The translations under genes and the position numbers were made by a program. The notes under the pieces are model-generated. The model was not told where the DNA came from, ran no database searches, and saw only the letters and a list, made by a program, of their open reading frames with translations. Source: Pseudomonadota bacterium (GTDB lineage: Bacteria; Pseudomonadota; Alphaproteobacteria; Caulobacterales; Caulobacteraceae). Taken from it: a stretch of 64,000 bases of DNA. Location: positions 1-64,000 of the forward strand of contig CAUJHW010000150.1 in the NCBI GenBank assembly GCA_963205005.1, given 5' to 3'. Shown here piece after piece: positions 21,552-30,944 of this stretch (its first letter is position 1; every line of letters begins with the position of its first letter).

Positions 21552-21632
21552 GGCTTCCAGTTACGCGGGTCAGGGCCGAGGGGATGATCCTAACTGGCCT
21601 GCATCGGGTGAACCAAACCTGAAGGCGGACGC

Positions 21633-22832
21633 TCAGCGCGCCGGGGCGATCGGAATGGCCCGCAGGTTGGTCCGGCCGACGCCGTCGACTTCGTAGAGCG
21701 CCTCCAGCGAACCGTCGGCCGCAGGCTTCAGCCCGGCCAGCATCCCGCGGTCGGCGGCGACCTCGGCCGTCTGCATCACCCCGATGTCCCGGGCCCCGGC
21801 GATGATGAGGACGTGGGCGCCGTTGGGGCCCTGAAAGCTGGCCAGATAGCCGTAGTCGCGATTGGGACGATCGCCGGGCGCTATGCCCGCGCCGGAGACG
21901 AAGCTTTTCCCTGTCCGCCGCTCGATCAGTTCGTCGTAGGTGGAGCCGATGGTGAAGCGCGAGCGCTCGAACACCGACGACTGCAGGACGTGCAGCGCCG
22001 AAAGGTAGCCCACGTAGACGATGTCGCTGGTCTTCATCATCTCAGGCGTCAGCTGCGAGGCGGTGATTACCCGCACCCGGTCGCCGCCGCCCGCCGCCTG
22101 GCGGACCAGGGGCATGATCTCGCGCAGCGCCAGCGTGGCGCCGACCGGGGTGTAGTAGGTGTCGAGGTCGATGTAGCGGCCCTGGTATTCAGGGTTGTCC
22201 ATCAGCCATGCGTCGAGTTCGGTGGGGGAATTGATCTCGAAGGCCCGGATCATCCGCCGGGGTTCGGAGCCGTGTTCGGTGTCGCCGAAGATGTAGTAGT
22301 CGCCCACTGCCACGATCACCGGCCGGTCGCGGCCAATCTCGGCCCAGAGTGGCGTCGCGGCCGTCCGCGCGAGGTCGCGGCCAGGTGCGGTCTCGTGGGC
22401 GAAGAAGATCCAGACGGCCAGGTTGATCGCCAGCAGAAGGGCCACCGCCCCGAGCGCCGGCCACAGCCACCACAGCTTGGGCGTCGCGACGGGGCCGACT
22501 TCCGCGGCCCTGACCTCGACGACCTCAAAGCGATAGTCGCCGACCGGGATCACCAGCCGGTGCGCCTGATCGGCGCCGGCCTTCTCGTAGAAGCTTTCCA
22601 GCTTGCGGCGCAGCCGGTGGACATACACCCGCACCGAGGCGTCACCCGCCAGCCCGGTTTCACGTCCGAAGACCTCGTGGGCCACATCGGCCTCGCGCTG
22701 GGTCTGGCCGCGCCGGCCCGGGTCGGCCAGGTAGTCGAACAGCCGCGAAAGGCCATGGGAGCGCCCTAGGACCCCGCTCTCGCGAATCCGCGTCACCTGC
22801 GCCTCGAAGGCTTGCGAGAGCTCCGCGTTCAT
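21633..22832 (-). CDS. Membrane-anchored transcriptional regulator: N-terminal winged-helix-like domain, one TM, C-terminal sensor-like domain
   Basis: N-terminal DASVRVYVHRLRRKLESFY resembles the recognition helix of OmpR-type wHTH; TM WWLWPALGAVALLLAINLAVWIFF. Confidence 0.7.
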   Translation of the reverse strand: MNAELSQAFEAQVTRIRESGVLGRSHGLSRLFDYLADPGRRGQTQREADVAHEVFGRETGLAGDASVRVYVHRLRRKLESFYEKAGADQAHRLVIPVGDYRFEVVEVRAAEVGPVATPKLWWLWPALGAVALLLAINLAVWIFFAHETAPGRDLARTAATPLWAEIGRDRPVIVAVGDYYIFGDTEHGSEPRRMIRAFEINSPTELDAWLMDNPEYQGRYIDLDTYYTPVGATLALREIMPLVRQAAGGGDRVRVITASQLTPEMMKTSDIVYVGYLSALHVLQSSVFERSRFTIGSTYDELIERRTGKSFVSGAGIAPGDRPNRDYGYLASFQGPNGAHVLIIAGARDIGVMQTAEVAADRGMLAGLKPAADGSLEALYEVDGVGRTNLRAIPIAPAR

Positions 22833-22939
22833 ACCCGGACTTCGACCCCGTTCGGGCTCCTGTAACCTCCTGTAACAGGCGTGGGAACCGCAAAGTGGAT
22901 CACGCCGCCTGACGCACCCGGCCGGGAGGCGCGCAGGAA

Positions 22940-22976
22940 AAAGGCCCCGAGGTCCGGCTGGGACGTCGGGGCCTTT
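22940..22976. terminator. Terminator stem-loop, bidirectional
   Basis: AAAGGCCCCGA ... TCGGGGCCTTT. Confidence 0.8.
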
Positions 22977-22999
22977 GAGCCTCGGAGTTCGGCCTGGGC

Positions 23000-23302
23000 C
23001 TACTTCTTCATGGCTTCGGCGTTGGCCTCGCCGGTGGCCTTCACGGCGTCGGCTTTCTCTTCCAGGGCCTTGGCCTCGGCGCCGGCGGCGTCCTTGGCGG
23101 CATCGGCCTGCTGGTTCAGCGAGTCGGCCTGGGCTTCACCCGCCGCCTTGGCGGCGTCGGCCTGGTTCTCGATGCCGGTCGCCGCGACGTTGGCGTTGGC
23201 TTCGGTCGCTTCGGCCTGGGCGTCGACGGCCTTGTCGGCCTTGTTGCAGGCGGCGAGGCTGAAGGCGCCGAGGGCGGCGACGGCGATGATCGCGATACGC
23301 AT
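23000..23302 (-). CDS. Small Ala-rich lipoprotein
   Basis: MRIAIIAVAALGAFSLAACNKADKA lipobox. Confidence 0.75.
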   Translation of the reverse strand: MRIAIIAVAALGAFSLAACNKADKAVDAQAEATEANANVAATGIENQADAAKAAGEAQADSLNQQADAAKDAAGAEAKALEEKADAVKATGEANAEAMKK

Positions 23303-23380
23303 TGTGTCTCTCCTGATAGTGACCCAGCGAGAGCGCACGAAACCGTGATTGGTTTCACGGGAACCGGTTGAATCTGCCGA

Positions 23381-24295
23381 TCAGGGCGTCTGCGGAGGGC
23401 CCGGCTTCAGCCTCATCGCCGGACGTTCCACCAGAAACCAGCTCATGGCCGCGAACGGCAGAACCGCGAGGACGGCGGTGATCAGGTTGAGCCGCCCCTG
23501 CGAGGCCAGCATCTGCTGGATGGGGAAGGCGTAGATGTAGATTCCGTAGCTCAGGTCGGCGGACAGCTTGCCCGGGCGCGCCAGGCCCATCACCGCCGTG
23601 GGCAGGACCAGCGGACCCAGCAGCGGGAACGCCAGGGCCGAGAGGCCGCCCAGCCACAGGGGAATTCTCGCGCGGGTGAGGTGCAGTGCGGCGCCGGCGA
23701 AGAACAGCAGGCCGTTGCGGGCCCCGAGGAAGGCGATGCGGCTGGGCGTATCCTGGGCCCAGTCGGGGCGAAGCAGGGTCATCGCCAGCCAGACCGCCGC
23801 GCAGCTACCGGCCAGGACCAGCACCAGGGCCAGCCGGGCGCGGATCAGCATCAGCACCAGGTAGAAGCTGAACTCCAGGCGCAGCGTCCACAGCACCCCG
23901 TTGACCACATTGGGGATGGGGACCGACTGAAACACACCCGGCAGCTCATAGGTGGCGGGAAAGAGCAGCGTATTGCGCAGCACATAGAGCGCCGCCTGCG
24001 GCCAGTACTCCGCCGCCGGCGCTGTGGTGACGATGCCCAGCAGCAGCACCGTCACGACCAGCGAGGCGATCAGGCCGGGCTCGATCCGCAGCAGCCGCTT
24101 GAAGAGGTAGGTCTTCGGATCGCGTAGGTAGCTTCCCGTCACCAGGAATCCGCTGATCACGAAGAAGATCGAGACGCCCAGGGCGCCCAGGTCCTCGACA
24201 CCCAGGATGCGGAACGGCGCCTGCCCGGCCAGCGGGAAGGTGTGGCTCACCACCACCAGCAAGGCCGCGACCAGCCGCATGAGGTCGAAGTTCAT
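23381..24295 (-). CDS. Acyltransferase 3 family membrane protein
   Basis: MNFDLMRLVAALLVVVSHTFPLAG...FFVISGFLVTGSY. Confidence 0.92.
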   Translation of the reverse strand: MNFDLMRLVAALLVVVSHTFPLAGQAPFRILGVEDLGALGVSIFFVISGFLVTGSYLRDPKTYLFKRLLRIEPGLIASLVVTVLLLGIVTTAPAAEYWPQAALYVLRNTLLFPATYELPGVFQSVPIPNVVNGVLWTLRLEFSFYLVLMLIRARLALVLVLAGSCAAVWLAMTLLRPDWAQDTPSRIAFLGARNGLLFFAGAALHLTRARIPLWLGGLSALAFPLLGPLVLPTAVMGLARPGKLSADLSYGIYIYAFPIQQMLASQGRLNLITAVLAVLPFAAMSWFLVERPAMRLKPGPPQTP

Positions 24296-24427
24296 CCGCC
24301 GACCGTTAGCATGGGAATCGGATTTCCTTCCCCTTCATGGGGAAGCTGGCCGGCGCGAAGCGACAGACGGGTGGGGTAGCCACGATCGCGCTCGGCGCCT
24401 GGCCGAGGCTACCCCACCCAGGCCGCG

Positions 24428-26614
24428 CTACGCCTTCACCATCGGCTGGCTAAGCGTCGGCTGGCCGGTCAGCGCGAGGATTGCGTTTGCGACGGCCGGG
24501 CCGATCACCGGCGTGCCGGGCTCGCCGACACCGGTGGGCGGGGCGGTCGAGGGCACGATGTAGGTCTCCACCGTTGGAGCCTCGGAGTTGCGAAGCACCC
24601 GGTAGGTGTCGAAGTTGCCCTGGTCGACGACGCCGTCGGTGAGGGTGATGGCGCCGAACAACGCCGCCGAAAGGCCGTAACAGGTCCCGCCTTCCATCTG
24701 GGCGGCGATCTGGTCGGGCGAGATCGGCGTGCCGCAGTCGATGGCGGTGACCACACGGCCAACCTTCGGCTGGCCGTTCTCGATCTTCACCTCGGCGACC
24801 TGGGCGACCACCGAGCCGAAGCTCTCGTGGACCGCCACGCCCCGGGTCCAGCCCGCGGGCGCGGGCGTGGACCAACCGGCCTTCTCGGCGGCCAGGTCCA
24901 GGACGGCGATATGCCGCTTGGCGCCGGCCTTGGCGTAGATGGCCCGGCGGTAGGCCACAGGGTCCTGGCCGGCCCGCCTGGCGAGCTGGTCGATGGTGTG
25001 CTCCATCACGAAGGCCGTGTGGGTCGCGCCCACCGAGCGCCACCACAGCACTGGCACACCCACATCCGGCGTCAGCAGCTGGGCGTCGACGACTGGCGTC
25101 GCCTTCAGGTACGGCGAGCCCATGGCGCCTTCGACAGCGGTGGCGTCCACCCCGTCGCCGCCGGGCGATCCCGGAGGCGCGCCCTTCATGATCGACTGGG
25201 TGACCACGCGGTGGTGCCAGGTGGCGGGGAAGCCCTGGGCGTCAGTCGTCACCCGCACGGCGTGGTGGGTCAGCGGGCGGAAATAGCCCGCCCGCGTGTC
25301 GTCCTCGCGTGTCCAGATCAGCTTCACCGGCCGGCCACCGCCCACCTTCTTGGCGATGTGGACGCATTCCGTGGCGTAGTCGGACTGGAAATTGGCCCGG
25401 CGTCCGAACGAACCTCCGGCGAACAGGGTCTCGATCTCGATCGACCCCGGCAGCGCCTTTACGATTCCGGCCGTGTTGATCTGGTCCAGCGTCGGGGCCT
25501 GGGAACCGAACACCAGCCGGGTCGGGCCCTTGCCCACCATGGCCACGCAGTTCATCGGCTCCATGGTGGCGTGGGCGAGATACGGGAAGTCGTAGGTGAC
25601 CTCCAGCGCCCCCTCGCCCGCCGCGGCCTTGGCCGCGTCGCCACGGGACTCGAAGCTCTTCCAGCCGCCCTTCTTGTCCTCCGGCGGCTTCGCCTTGCCG
25701 GACGCGAGGTCCCGGTAGCTTGCCAGCAGGGCGGCGCTGCCGCGCTTTTCAGCCTTGGACTCGTCCCACTCGACCCTCAGGGCGTCGCGGCCCTGCTTCG
25801 CGGCCCAGGTGCTCTTGGCCACCACGGCGACGCCGGTGGGGATCTGGTGGACGGCGACGACGCCGGGGACTTTCTTCGCGGCGCTGTCGTCGAAGCTCTT
25901 CACCTTGCCGCCGAAACGGGGCGCATGGGCGACCATGGCGACCAGCATCTCCGGCAGGCTGACGTCCTGTGTGTAGCGGGCGGTCCCGTTGGACTTGGCC
26001 GCGGAATCCTTGCGGCGAACCCGGTCGGTCCCGATCAGGGAGAAGGCCTTGGGGTCCTTCAGCTTCGGGGCTTCGGGCGGCGCGATCTTGGCGGCATCGG
26101 CCATCAGCTCGCCGAATCCGGCCTGCTTGCCAGACGTGTGGCTGACAACGCCATTGACCACCTTGATCTCGGCGGCCGGCACGCTCCAGGCCTTGGCGGC
26201 GGCCTGCACGAACATCTCCCGCGCCGCCGCGCCGGCGGTCCGCAACTGGGTCCAGGAATTGTTGATCGCCGACGATCCGCCGGTGCCCTGCGTTCCGCCC
26301 ATAAGGGCGTTGCCGTAGAGCTTTGCATTGGCGGGCGCCTGTTCGACCAGCACGCGGCTCCAGTCGGCGTCCAGTTCCTCCGCGACGATGGCGGCAAGGC
26401 CGGCGTGGTTTCCCTGGCCAAACTCGATGTGCTTGGAGACCACGGTCACGGTCCCGTCCGTCGCGAACTTCAGGAACGGTCCGAAGGCTCCCGGCTTGAA
26501 CTTGGAGCCGAGCGACAGGACCTCGGGCAGGGAGCAGCCGACGAGCAGCGAGCCGCTGACCACGGTGGCGCCGACGACCAGGTCGCGGCGGGTGGGCTGG
26601 AAGGACTTGTTCAT
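24428..26614 (-). CDS. Molybdopterin-binding subunit of a xanthine dehydrogenase/isoquinoline 1-oxidoreductase family enzyme, TAT signal
   Basis: MNKSFQPTRRDLVVGATVVSGSLLVGCS leader; VEFGQGNHAGLAAIVAEELDADW; GGSFGRRANFQSDYATE. Confidence 0.93.
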   Translation of the reverse strand: MNKSFQPTRRDLVVGATVVSGSLLVGCSLPEVLSLGSKFKPGAFGPFLKFATDGTVTVVSKHIEFGQGNHAGLAAIVAEELDADWSRVLVEQAPANAKLYGNALMGGTQGTGGSSAINNSWTQLRTAGAAAREMFVQAAAKAWSVPAAEIKVVNGVVSHTSGKQAGFGELMADAAKIAPPEAPKLKDPKAFSLIGTDRVRRKDSAAKSNGTARYTQDVSLPEMLVAMVAHAPRFGGKVKSFDDSAAKKVPGVVAVHQIPTGVAVVAKSTWAAKQGRDALRVEWDESKAEKRGSAALLASYRDLASGKAKPPEDKKGGWKSFESRGDAAKAAAGEGALEVTYDFPYLAHATMEPMNCVAMVGKGPTRLVFGSQAPTLDQINTAGIVKALPGSIEIETLFAGGSFGRRANFQSDYATECVHIAKKVGGGRPVKLIWTREDDTRAGYFRPLTHHAVRVTTDAQGFPATWHHRVVTQSIMKGAPPGSPGGDGVDATAVEGAMGSPYLKATPVVDAQLLTPDVGVPVLWWRSVGATHTAFVMEHTIDQLARRAGQDPVAYRRAIYAKAGAKRHIAVLDLAAEKAGWSTPAPAGWTRGVAVHESFGSVVAQVAEVKIENGQPKVGRVVTAIDCGTPISPDQIAAQMEGGTCYGLSAALFGAITLTDGVVDQGNFDTYRVLRNSEAPTVETYIVPSTAPPTGVGEPGTPVIGPAVANAILALTGQPTLSQPMVKA

Positions 26615-26619
26615 GAGCT

Positions 26620-27102
26620 TCAGGCCTTGGCCGGGGCGGAGACAGGCGCGGCGGCGGGAGCGGCGGCCGCCTCCTTGATGGCGGCGCGGATGCGCTGGTA
26701 GGCGCCGCAGCGGCAGATGTTGCCCTCCATGGCCCCGGTGATCGCCGCATCGTCCGGCTTCGGGGTCTGGGCGAGCAGCGCCACCGCGCTCATGATCTGG
26801 CCCGACTGGCAGTAGCCGCACTGCGGCACGTCCAGCTTCACCCAGGCCTGCTGAACCGGATGGGTTCCGCCAAGGCCCTCGATGGTGGTGATCTTCGCCG
26901 CGCCGACCGCCGAGATCGGCGTCTGGCAGGCGCGGATCGGCTGGCCGTCCGCGAGCACCGTGCAGGCGCCGCACTGGGCGATGCCGCAGCCGTACTTCGT
27001 GCCGGTCAGGCCCAGTTCATCTCTGAGCACCCATAGCAACGGCGTGTCGGGGGGTGAGTTGACGTTGAGGGGCCGTCCGTTCACATCAACCGTCGTCGCC
27101 AT
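26620..27102 (-). CDS. (2Fe-2S)-binding subunit of the same oxidoreductase
   Basis: [13 protein letters not shown] and [10 protein letters not shown]...CRCGAYQRI cysteine clusters. Confidence 0.95.
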   Translation of the reverse strand: MATTVDVNGRPLNVNSPPDTPLLWVLRDELGLTGTKYGCGIAQCGACTVLADGQPIRACQTPISAVGAAKITTIEGLGGTHPVQQAWVKLDVPQCGYCQSGQIMSAVALLAQTPKPDDAAITGAMEGNICRCGAYQRIRAAIKEAAAAPAAAPVSAPAKA

Positions 27103-27233
27103 GGAAGCTGTCCGCATTTGCCTGATTTGCCCTGATCCTAACGCTGTTCAGACCTCAACGTAAATCCAGCCCTGGCGGGCGTCGGCGCGCCAAGCTACGC
27201 CGTACCGCTTCTACGAAATTTTCAGGAGAGTTC

Positions 27234-27572
27234 ATGCTTCGCGCCGCCAGCCTCGCCGTCACCCTGTCTCTCGCCGCCGCGCCTGCGCTGGCCCAGGATG
27301 GCGGCCAGCTCTTCAATAACCAGTGCAAGATCTGTCACAGCGGCGGGTTCATGGGCCCGAACCTGACCGGCGTCGCCGGCGGCAAGGTAGCGGCGGGCAG
27401 CTTCAACTACTCCCCGGCCCTGAAGGCCAAGGGCGGCGAGTGGACCGACGAGAATCTCGACGCCTTCCTGAAAGGCCCCGCGGCGTTCGCGCCGGGCACC
27501 AAGATGATGATGGCCGTGCCGGGCGACGAGAACCGCGCCGCGATCATCGCCTACCTCAAGACCCTGAAGTAG
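27234..27572 (+). CDS. Periplasmic class I cytochrome c
   Basis: Signal peptide; CKICH haem-binding motif; GTKMMM distal Met region. Confidence 0.93.
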   Translation: MLRAASLAVTLSLAAAPALAQDGGQLFNNQCKICHSGGFMGPNLTGVAGGKVAAGSFNYSPALKAKGGEWTDENLDAFLKGPAAFAPGTKMMMAVPGDENRAAIIAYLKTLK

Positions 27573-27576
27573 CGGG

Positions 27577-28461
27577 ATGGACGCCTTCCCCGCCTTCTTC
27601 CCGCTGAAGGGCCGCTCGGTGGCCATCGCGGGCGAAGGCGAGGCCGCCGACGCCAAGGCGCGCCTGTTTGGGGGTTCCCCGGCCACTGTGGTCCGGCTCA
27701 CCGGCGCGGTGGCGATCGATCCTGCGTCCTATGCCGGCATGACGCTGGCCTTCATCGCGGGCGGGGACGACGGCTGGGCCCTTGCGGCGATCGCTGCGGC
27801 ACGGGCGGCTCATGTGCCGGTAAATGCGGTCGACCGTCCGGCCCTGTGCGACTTCACCACGCCTGCGGTGATCGACCGCGGCGAGGTGGTCGCCGCCATC
27901 GGAACGGGCGGCGGCTCGCCCATGCTGGCCACGATGCTGCGCCACGACATCGAGGCGCGGGTGCCGGAGGGCGCGGGCCGCATCGCGGCCCTGTTCCGGA
28001 CGATGCAGGACGAGGTGCGCGCCGCCCTGCCCGAGGTCGGAGCCCGCCGCCGCTTCCTGCGCGCCGCCCTGGCCGGACCGGCCGCCGAGGCCGCAGCCGC
28101 GGGCGACATGGAGGGCGCCCGGGCGCACCTGCGCGCCGCCCTGACCGGGAGTGGGGCGATGACCGGGGCGATCCAGTACATCGATGCCAGGGGTCCTGCA
28201 GAGATGCTGACGCTGAAGGCCGTCCGGGCGCTGGCCGCCGCTGATGTCCTGGTCTGCGACGCTGACACCCACGCCGATGTGCTCGCGCTCGCCCGCCGTG
28301 ACGCCGAGCGCATGGAGGCCCGGACAGTCGCGGAGCTTGCCGGGCTGGCCGGCCGGGGCCTGCGGGTCGCGCGCCTGATCACCGGCTCGGCCTGGCGGAC
28401 CGAGCAGGCCGCCCTGGACGCCGCCGGCGTGAGCACCGAGGTGCTGCCAATCGCCTCCTGA
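27577..28461 (+). CDS. Siroheme synthase-like (CysG N-terminal precorrin-2 dehydrogenase domain with a truncated SUMT remnant)
   Basis: GRSVAIAGEGEAADAKARLF Rossmann, IGTGGGSPMLATMLRHDIEA; the C-terminal ~85 aa resemble only the start of a SUMT domain. Confidence 0.82.
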   Translation: MDAFPAFFPLKGRSVAIAGEGEAADAKARLFGGSPATVVRLTGAVAIDPASYAGMTLAFIAGGDDGWALAAIAAARAAHVPVNAVDRPALCDFTTPAVIDRGEVVAAIGTGGGSPMLATMLRHDIEARVPEGAGRIAALFRTMQDEVRAALPEVGARRRFLRAALAGPAAEAAAAGDMEGARAHLRAALTGSGAMTGAIQYIDARGPAEMLTLKAVRALAAADVLVCDADTHADVLALARRDAERMEARTVAELAGLAGRGLRVARLITGSAWRTEQAALDAAGVSTEVLPIAS

Positions 28462-28551
28462 GCGGTTTCCGGCGGCCTTTTCCCGGACCTCGCCTTGACA
28501 GCCCGCGGCGGACCGCGCTGGCTCTCGGCTCAACTCGAGGGGACCTTCCGC

Positions 28552-29856
28552 ATGCGGCGTTTGATGATTGCGGTGTCGATGGTGGCGCTGGCTTGGAGCT
28601 CGGCGGCCTCGGCCCAGATGAGCGATCCGAAGATCGCCGCGCGGGTCAACAAGGTGCTGGCGGGAACCCCGCTGATCGACGGCCACAACGACCTGCCGGG
28701 TGAGATCCGCCGCGCCGGAGGCAAGGTCGGCGCCCCCGACCTTCGCGCCGACCTGTCGAAGCCGAAGTCGCCCGGCGGCCGCGGTCTGATGACCGACATC
28801 CCCCGCATCCGGGCCGGCCACATGGGCGGCCAGTTCTGGTCGGTGTTCATCCCGGCCAGCATCGACGGCCCCATCGCCATCCAGATGACCCTGGAGCAGA
28901 TGGACATCGTCAAGGGGATGGCACAGCTCTACCCCGACGTCTTCGAGATGGCCTACACCGCCGACGACGTGGTCCGGATCCACAAGTCGGGCAAGGTCGC
29001 CTCGCTTATCGGCATCGAGGGCGGCCACCAGATCAACGACAGCCTGCCGGCGCTGCGCCAGATGTACGCCGCCGGCGCGCGCTACATGACGCTGACCCAC
29101 GCGCTCAACACCCGCTGGGGCGACTCGGCCACCGCCAACCCGCAGCACGACGGCCTGACCCCCTTCGGCCTCGAGGTGGTCCGCGAGATGAACCGCATGG
29201 GCATGCTGGTCGACCTCAGCCACGTGTCGGAAGCCACGATGAAGGACGCCCTCGGCGTCGCCCAGGCGCCGGTGATCTTCTCGCACTCGGGCGCCAAGGC
29301 CGTGGCCGACCATGCCCGGAACGTCTCCGACGAGGTGCTGGGGCTGGTGGCGAAGAACCGCGGTGTGGTGATGGTCAACTTCATGACCACCTACGTCCTG
29401 GAGGCGAAGAACCGCTGGGCCGCCGACCGCGCCGCCGAGCAGGCGCGCTTCAACGCCCCACCGTTCGGCGGCCTCTACATCGGCCAGCCGGACAAGGCGA
29501 AGGCGGCCCTCGACGCCTGGGACAAGGCCCACCCTGCACCGGCGGTGACGCTGAGCATGGTCGCCGACCACGTCGAGCACATCGCCAGGATCTGCGGCGT
29601 CGACTGCCCCGGCATCGGCTCCGACTTCGACGGGATTCCGGACACGCCCACCGGGCTGGAGGGCGTCGACAAGTTCCCCGACCTGCTGGCCGAACTGGCC
29701 CGCCGCGGCTGGAGCGACGCCGACCTCGCAAAGGTGGCCGGCGGCAATGTCCTGAGGGCGCTCCGCGAGTCCGAGGCCGTCGCGAAGCGGCTTCAGGCGA
29801 CCACCCAGCCGTCCTATGCCACGATCGCCGAACTGGACGGCCCGAAGAAGCCCTGA
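28552..29856 (+). CDS. Membrane dipeptidase, peptidase family M19
   Basis: [43 protein letters not shown]. Confidence 0.95.
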   Translation: MRRLMIAVSMVALAWSSAASAQMSDPKIAARVNKVLAGTPLIDGHNDLPGEIRRAGGKVGAPDLRADLSKPKSPGGRGLMTDIPRIRAGHMGGQFWSVFIPASIDGPIAIQMTLEQMDIVKGMAQLYPDVFEMAYTADDVVRIHKSGKVASLIGIEGGHQINDSLPALRQMYAAGARYMTLTHALNTRWGDSATANPQHDGLTPFGLEVVREMNRMGMLVDLSHVSEATMKDALGVAQAPVIFSHSGAKAVADHARNVSDEVLGLVAKNRGVVMVNFMTTYVLEAKNRWAADRAAEQARFNAPPFGGLYIGQPDKAKAALDAWDKAHPAPAVTLSMVADHVEHIARICGVDCPGIGSDFDGIPDTPTGLEGVDKFPDLLAELARRGWSDADLAKVAGGNVLRALRESEAVAKRLQATTQPSYATIAELDGPKKP

Positions 29857-29927
29857 TATTTTTACCCGGACGATATTGACCCCGAATTAAATCCGGGTAA
29901 AAGGGCGGCGCAACTGGAGCGCCGCCG

Positions 29928-30944
29928 ATGTCCTGTCCGATCCCGCAAGCCCGCCGCGACGCCGTCGACCGCGCCCTCAACGCGGCGTTCCGCACGACAA
30001 GGCTGGACTCCGCCACGCCGATCACCGGCGGCCTCTCGGGGGCCGGGCTGTTCCGGATCCGGGTGGGTGGCATTGGCTACGTCCTGCGGCTCGAACCGCC
30101 GCCGCACGCCTTCGGGGACCCTGTGCGGGGCCACGCCTGCATGCGGACCGCCGCAGCGGCCTTTCTCGCGCCCCGGGTCCGGTATGCCGACGCCGCGGAC
30201 GGGGTGGCGATCATGGACCTGATCGAGACCCGCTCCATCGCCCAGGAGTATCCAGGCGACGGCCTGCCGCTGATCACAGAGCTGGCACAGGCCGTGCGGA
30301 TCCTGCACGACACCCCGGCCTTTCCGGCCCTGGTCGACTACCTCGACGGAATCGACATGCTGATCGCCCAGCAGCGCGTCGCCGCGTTCCTCGATCCCGA
30401 AGCGCTGGAACCGGCCTTCGCCGGATTTGCGGTCCTGAGGACGGTCTACCGCACCCGGCCCGAGGACCTGGTCTCCAGCCACAACGACCTGAACCCCAAC
30501 AACATCCTCTACGACGGCCGGCGGCTTTGGCTGATCGACTGGGAGACGGCCTTTCTGGCGGATCGATATGTGGATCTGGCCTCGGTCGCCAACTGGTTCG
30601 GCGGCGACGACCGGCGCGACGAGCGCCTGCTCGTTACCTACTTCAACGCCGAGCCCACATCGGAACAGCGGGCGCGGTTCCACCTGATGCGACAGGTAAA
30701 CCACCTGTTCTACGGGCTGATCTTCCTGGCGGGCGCCGCGGCGGAGCGGCCGGGCCATCTGCCGGCGGAGCGCGGCCTGTCGGGCCCCGACCTGGCGACC
30801 CTGCGCCAGCAGCTCTTCAACGGCGACCTGAGCCTTGTGGCCTGGGACGACCGGGTCACCTACGGCCGGGCGCGACTGGCCGCGGCGACCGGGGGACTGC
30901 GCGGCCCGGCCTTCGAGACCGCGCTGGCGGCGCTGGCGGCCTAG
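29928..30944 (+). CDS. Aminoglycoside/choline kinase-type phosphotransferase family protein
   Basis: SSHNDLNPNNILYDGRRLWLIDWETAFLADRYVDLA catalytic motifs. Confidence 0.92.
   Translation: MSCPIPQARRDAVDRALNAAFRTTRLDSATPITGGLSGAGLFRIRVGGIGYVLRLEPPPHAFGDPVRGHACMRTAAAAFLAPRVRYADAADGVAIMDLIETRSIAQEYPGDGLPLITELAQAVRILHDTPAFPALVDYLDGIDMLIAQQRVAAFLDPEALEPAFAGFAVLRTVYRTRPEDLVSSHNDLNPNNILYDGRRLWLIDWETAFLADRYVDLASVANWFGGDDRRDERLLVTYFNAEPTSEQRARFHLMRQVNHLFYGLIFLAGAAAERPGHLPAERGLSGPDLATLRQQLFNGDLSLVAWDDRVTYGRARLAAATGGLRGPAFETALAALAA

Noticed and set aside
24827-26701. 624-aa plus-strand ORF
   Set aside because: Antisense shadow of the Mo-hydroxylase subunit in high-GC DNA; low-complexity Gly/Arg/His-rich translation.
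27556-29580. 674-aa minus-strand ORF
   Set aside because: Opposes the convincing CysG-like and M19 dipeptidase genes; shadow composition.
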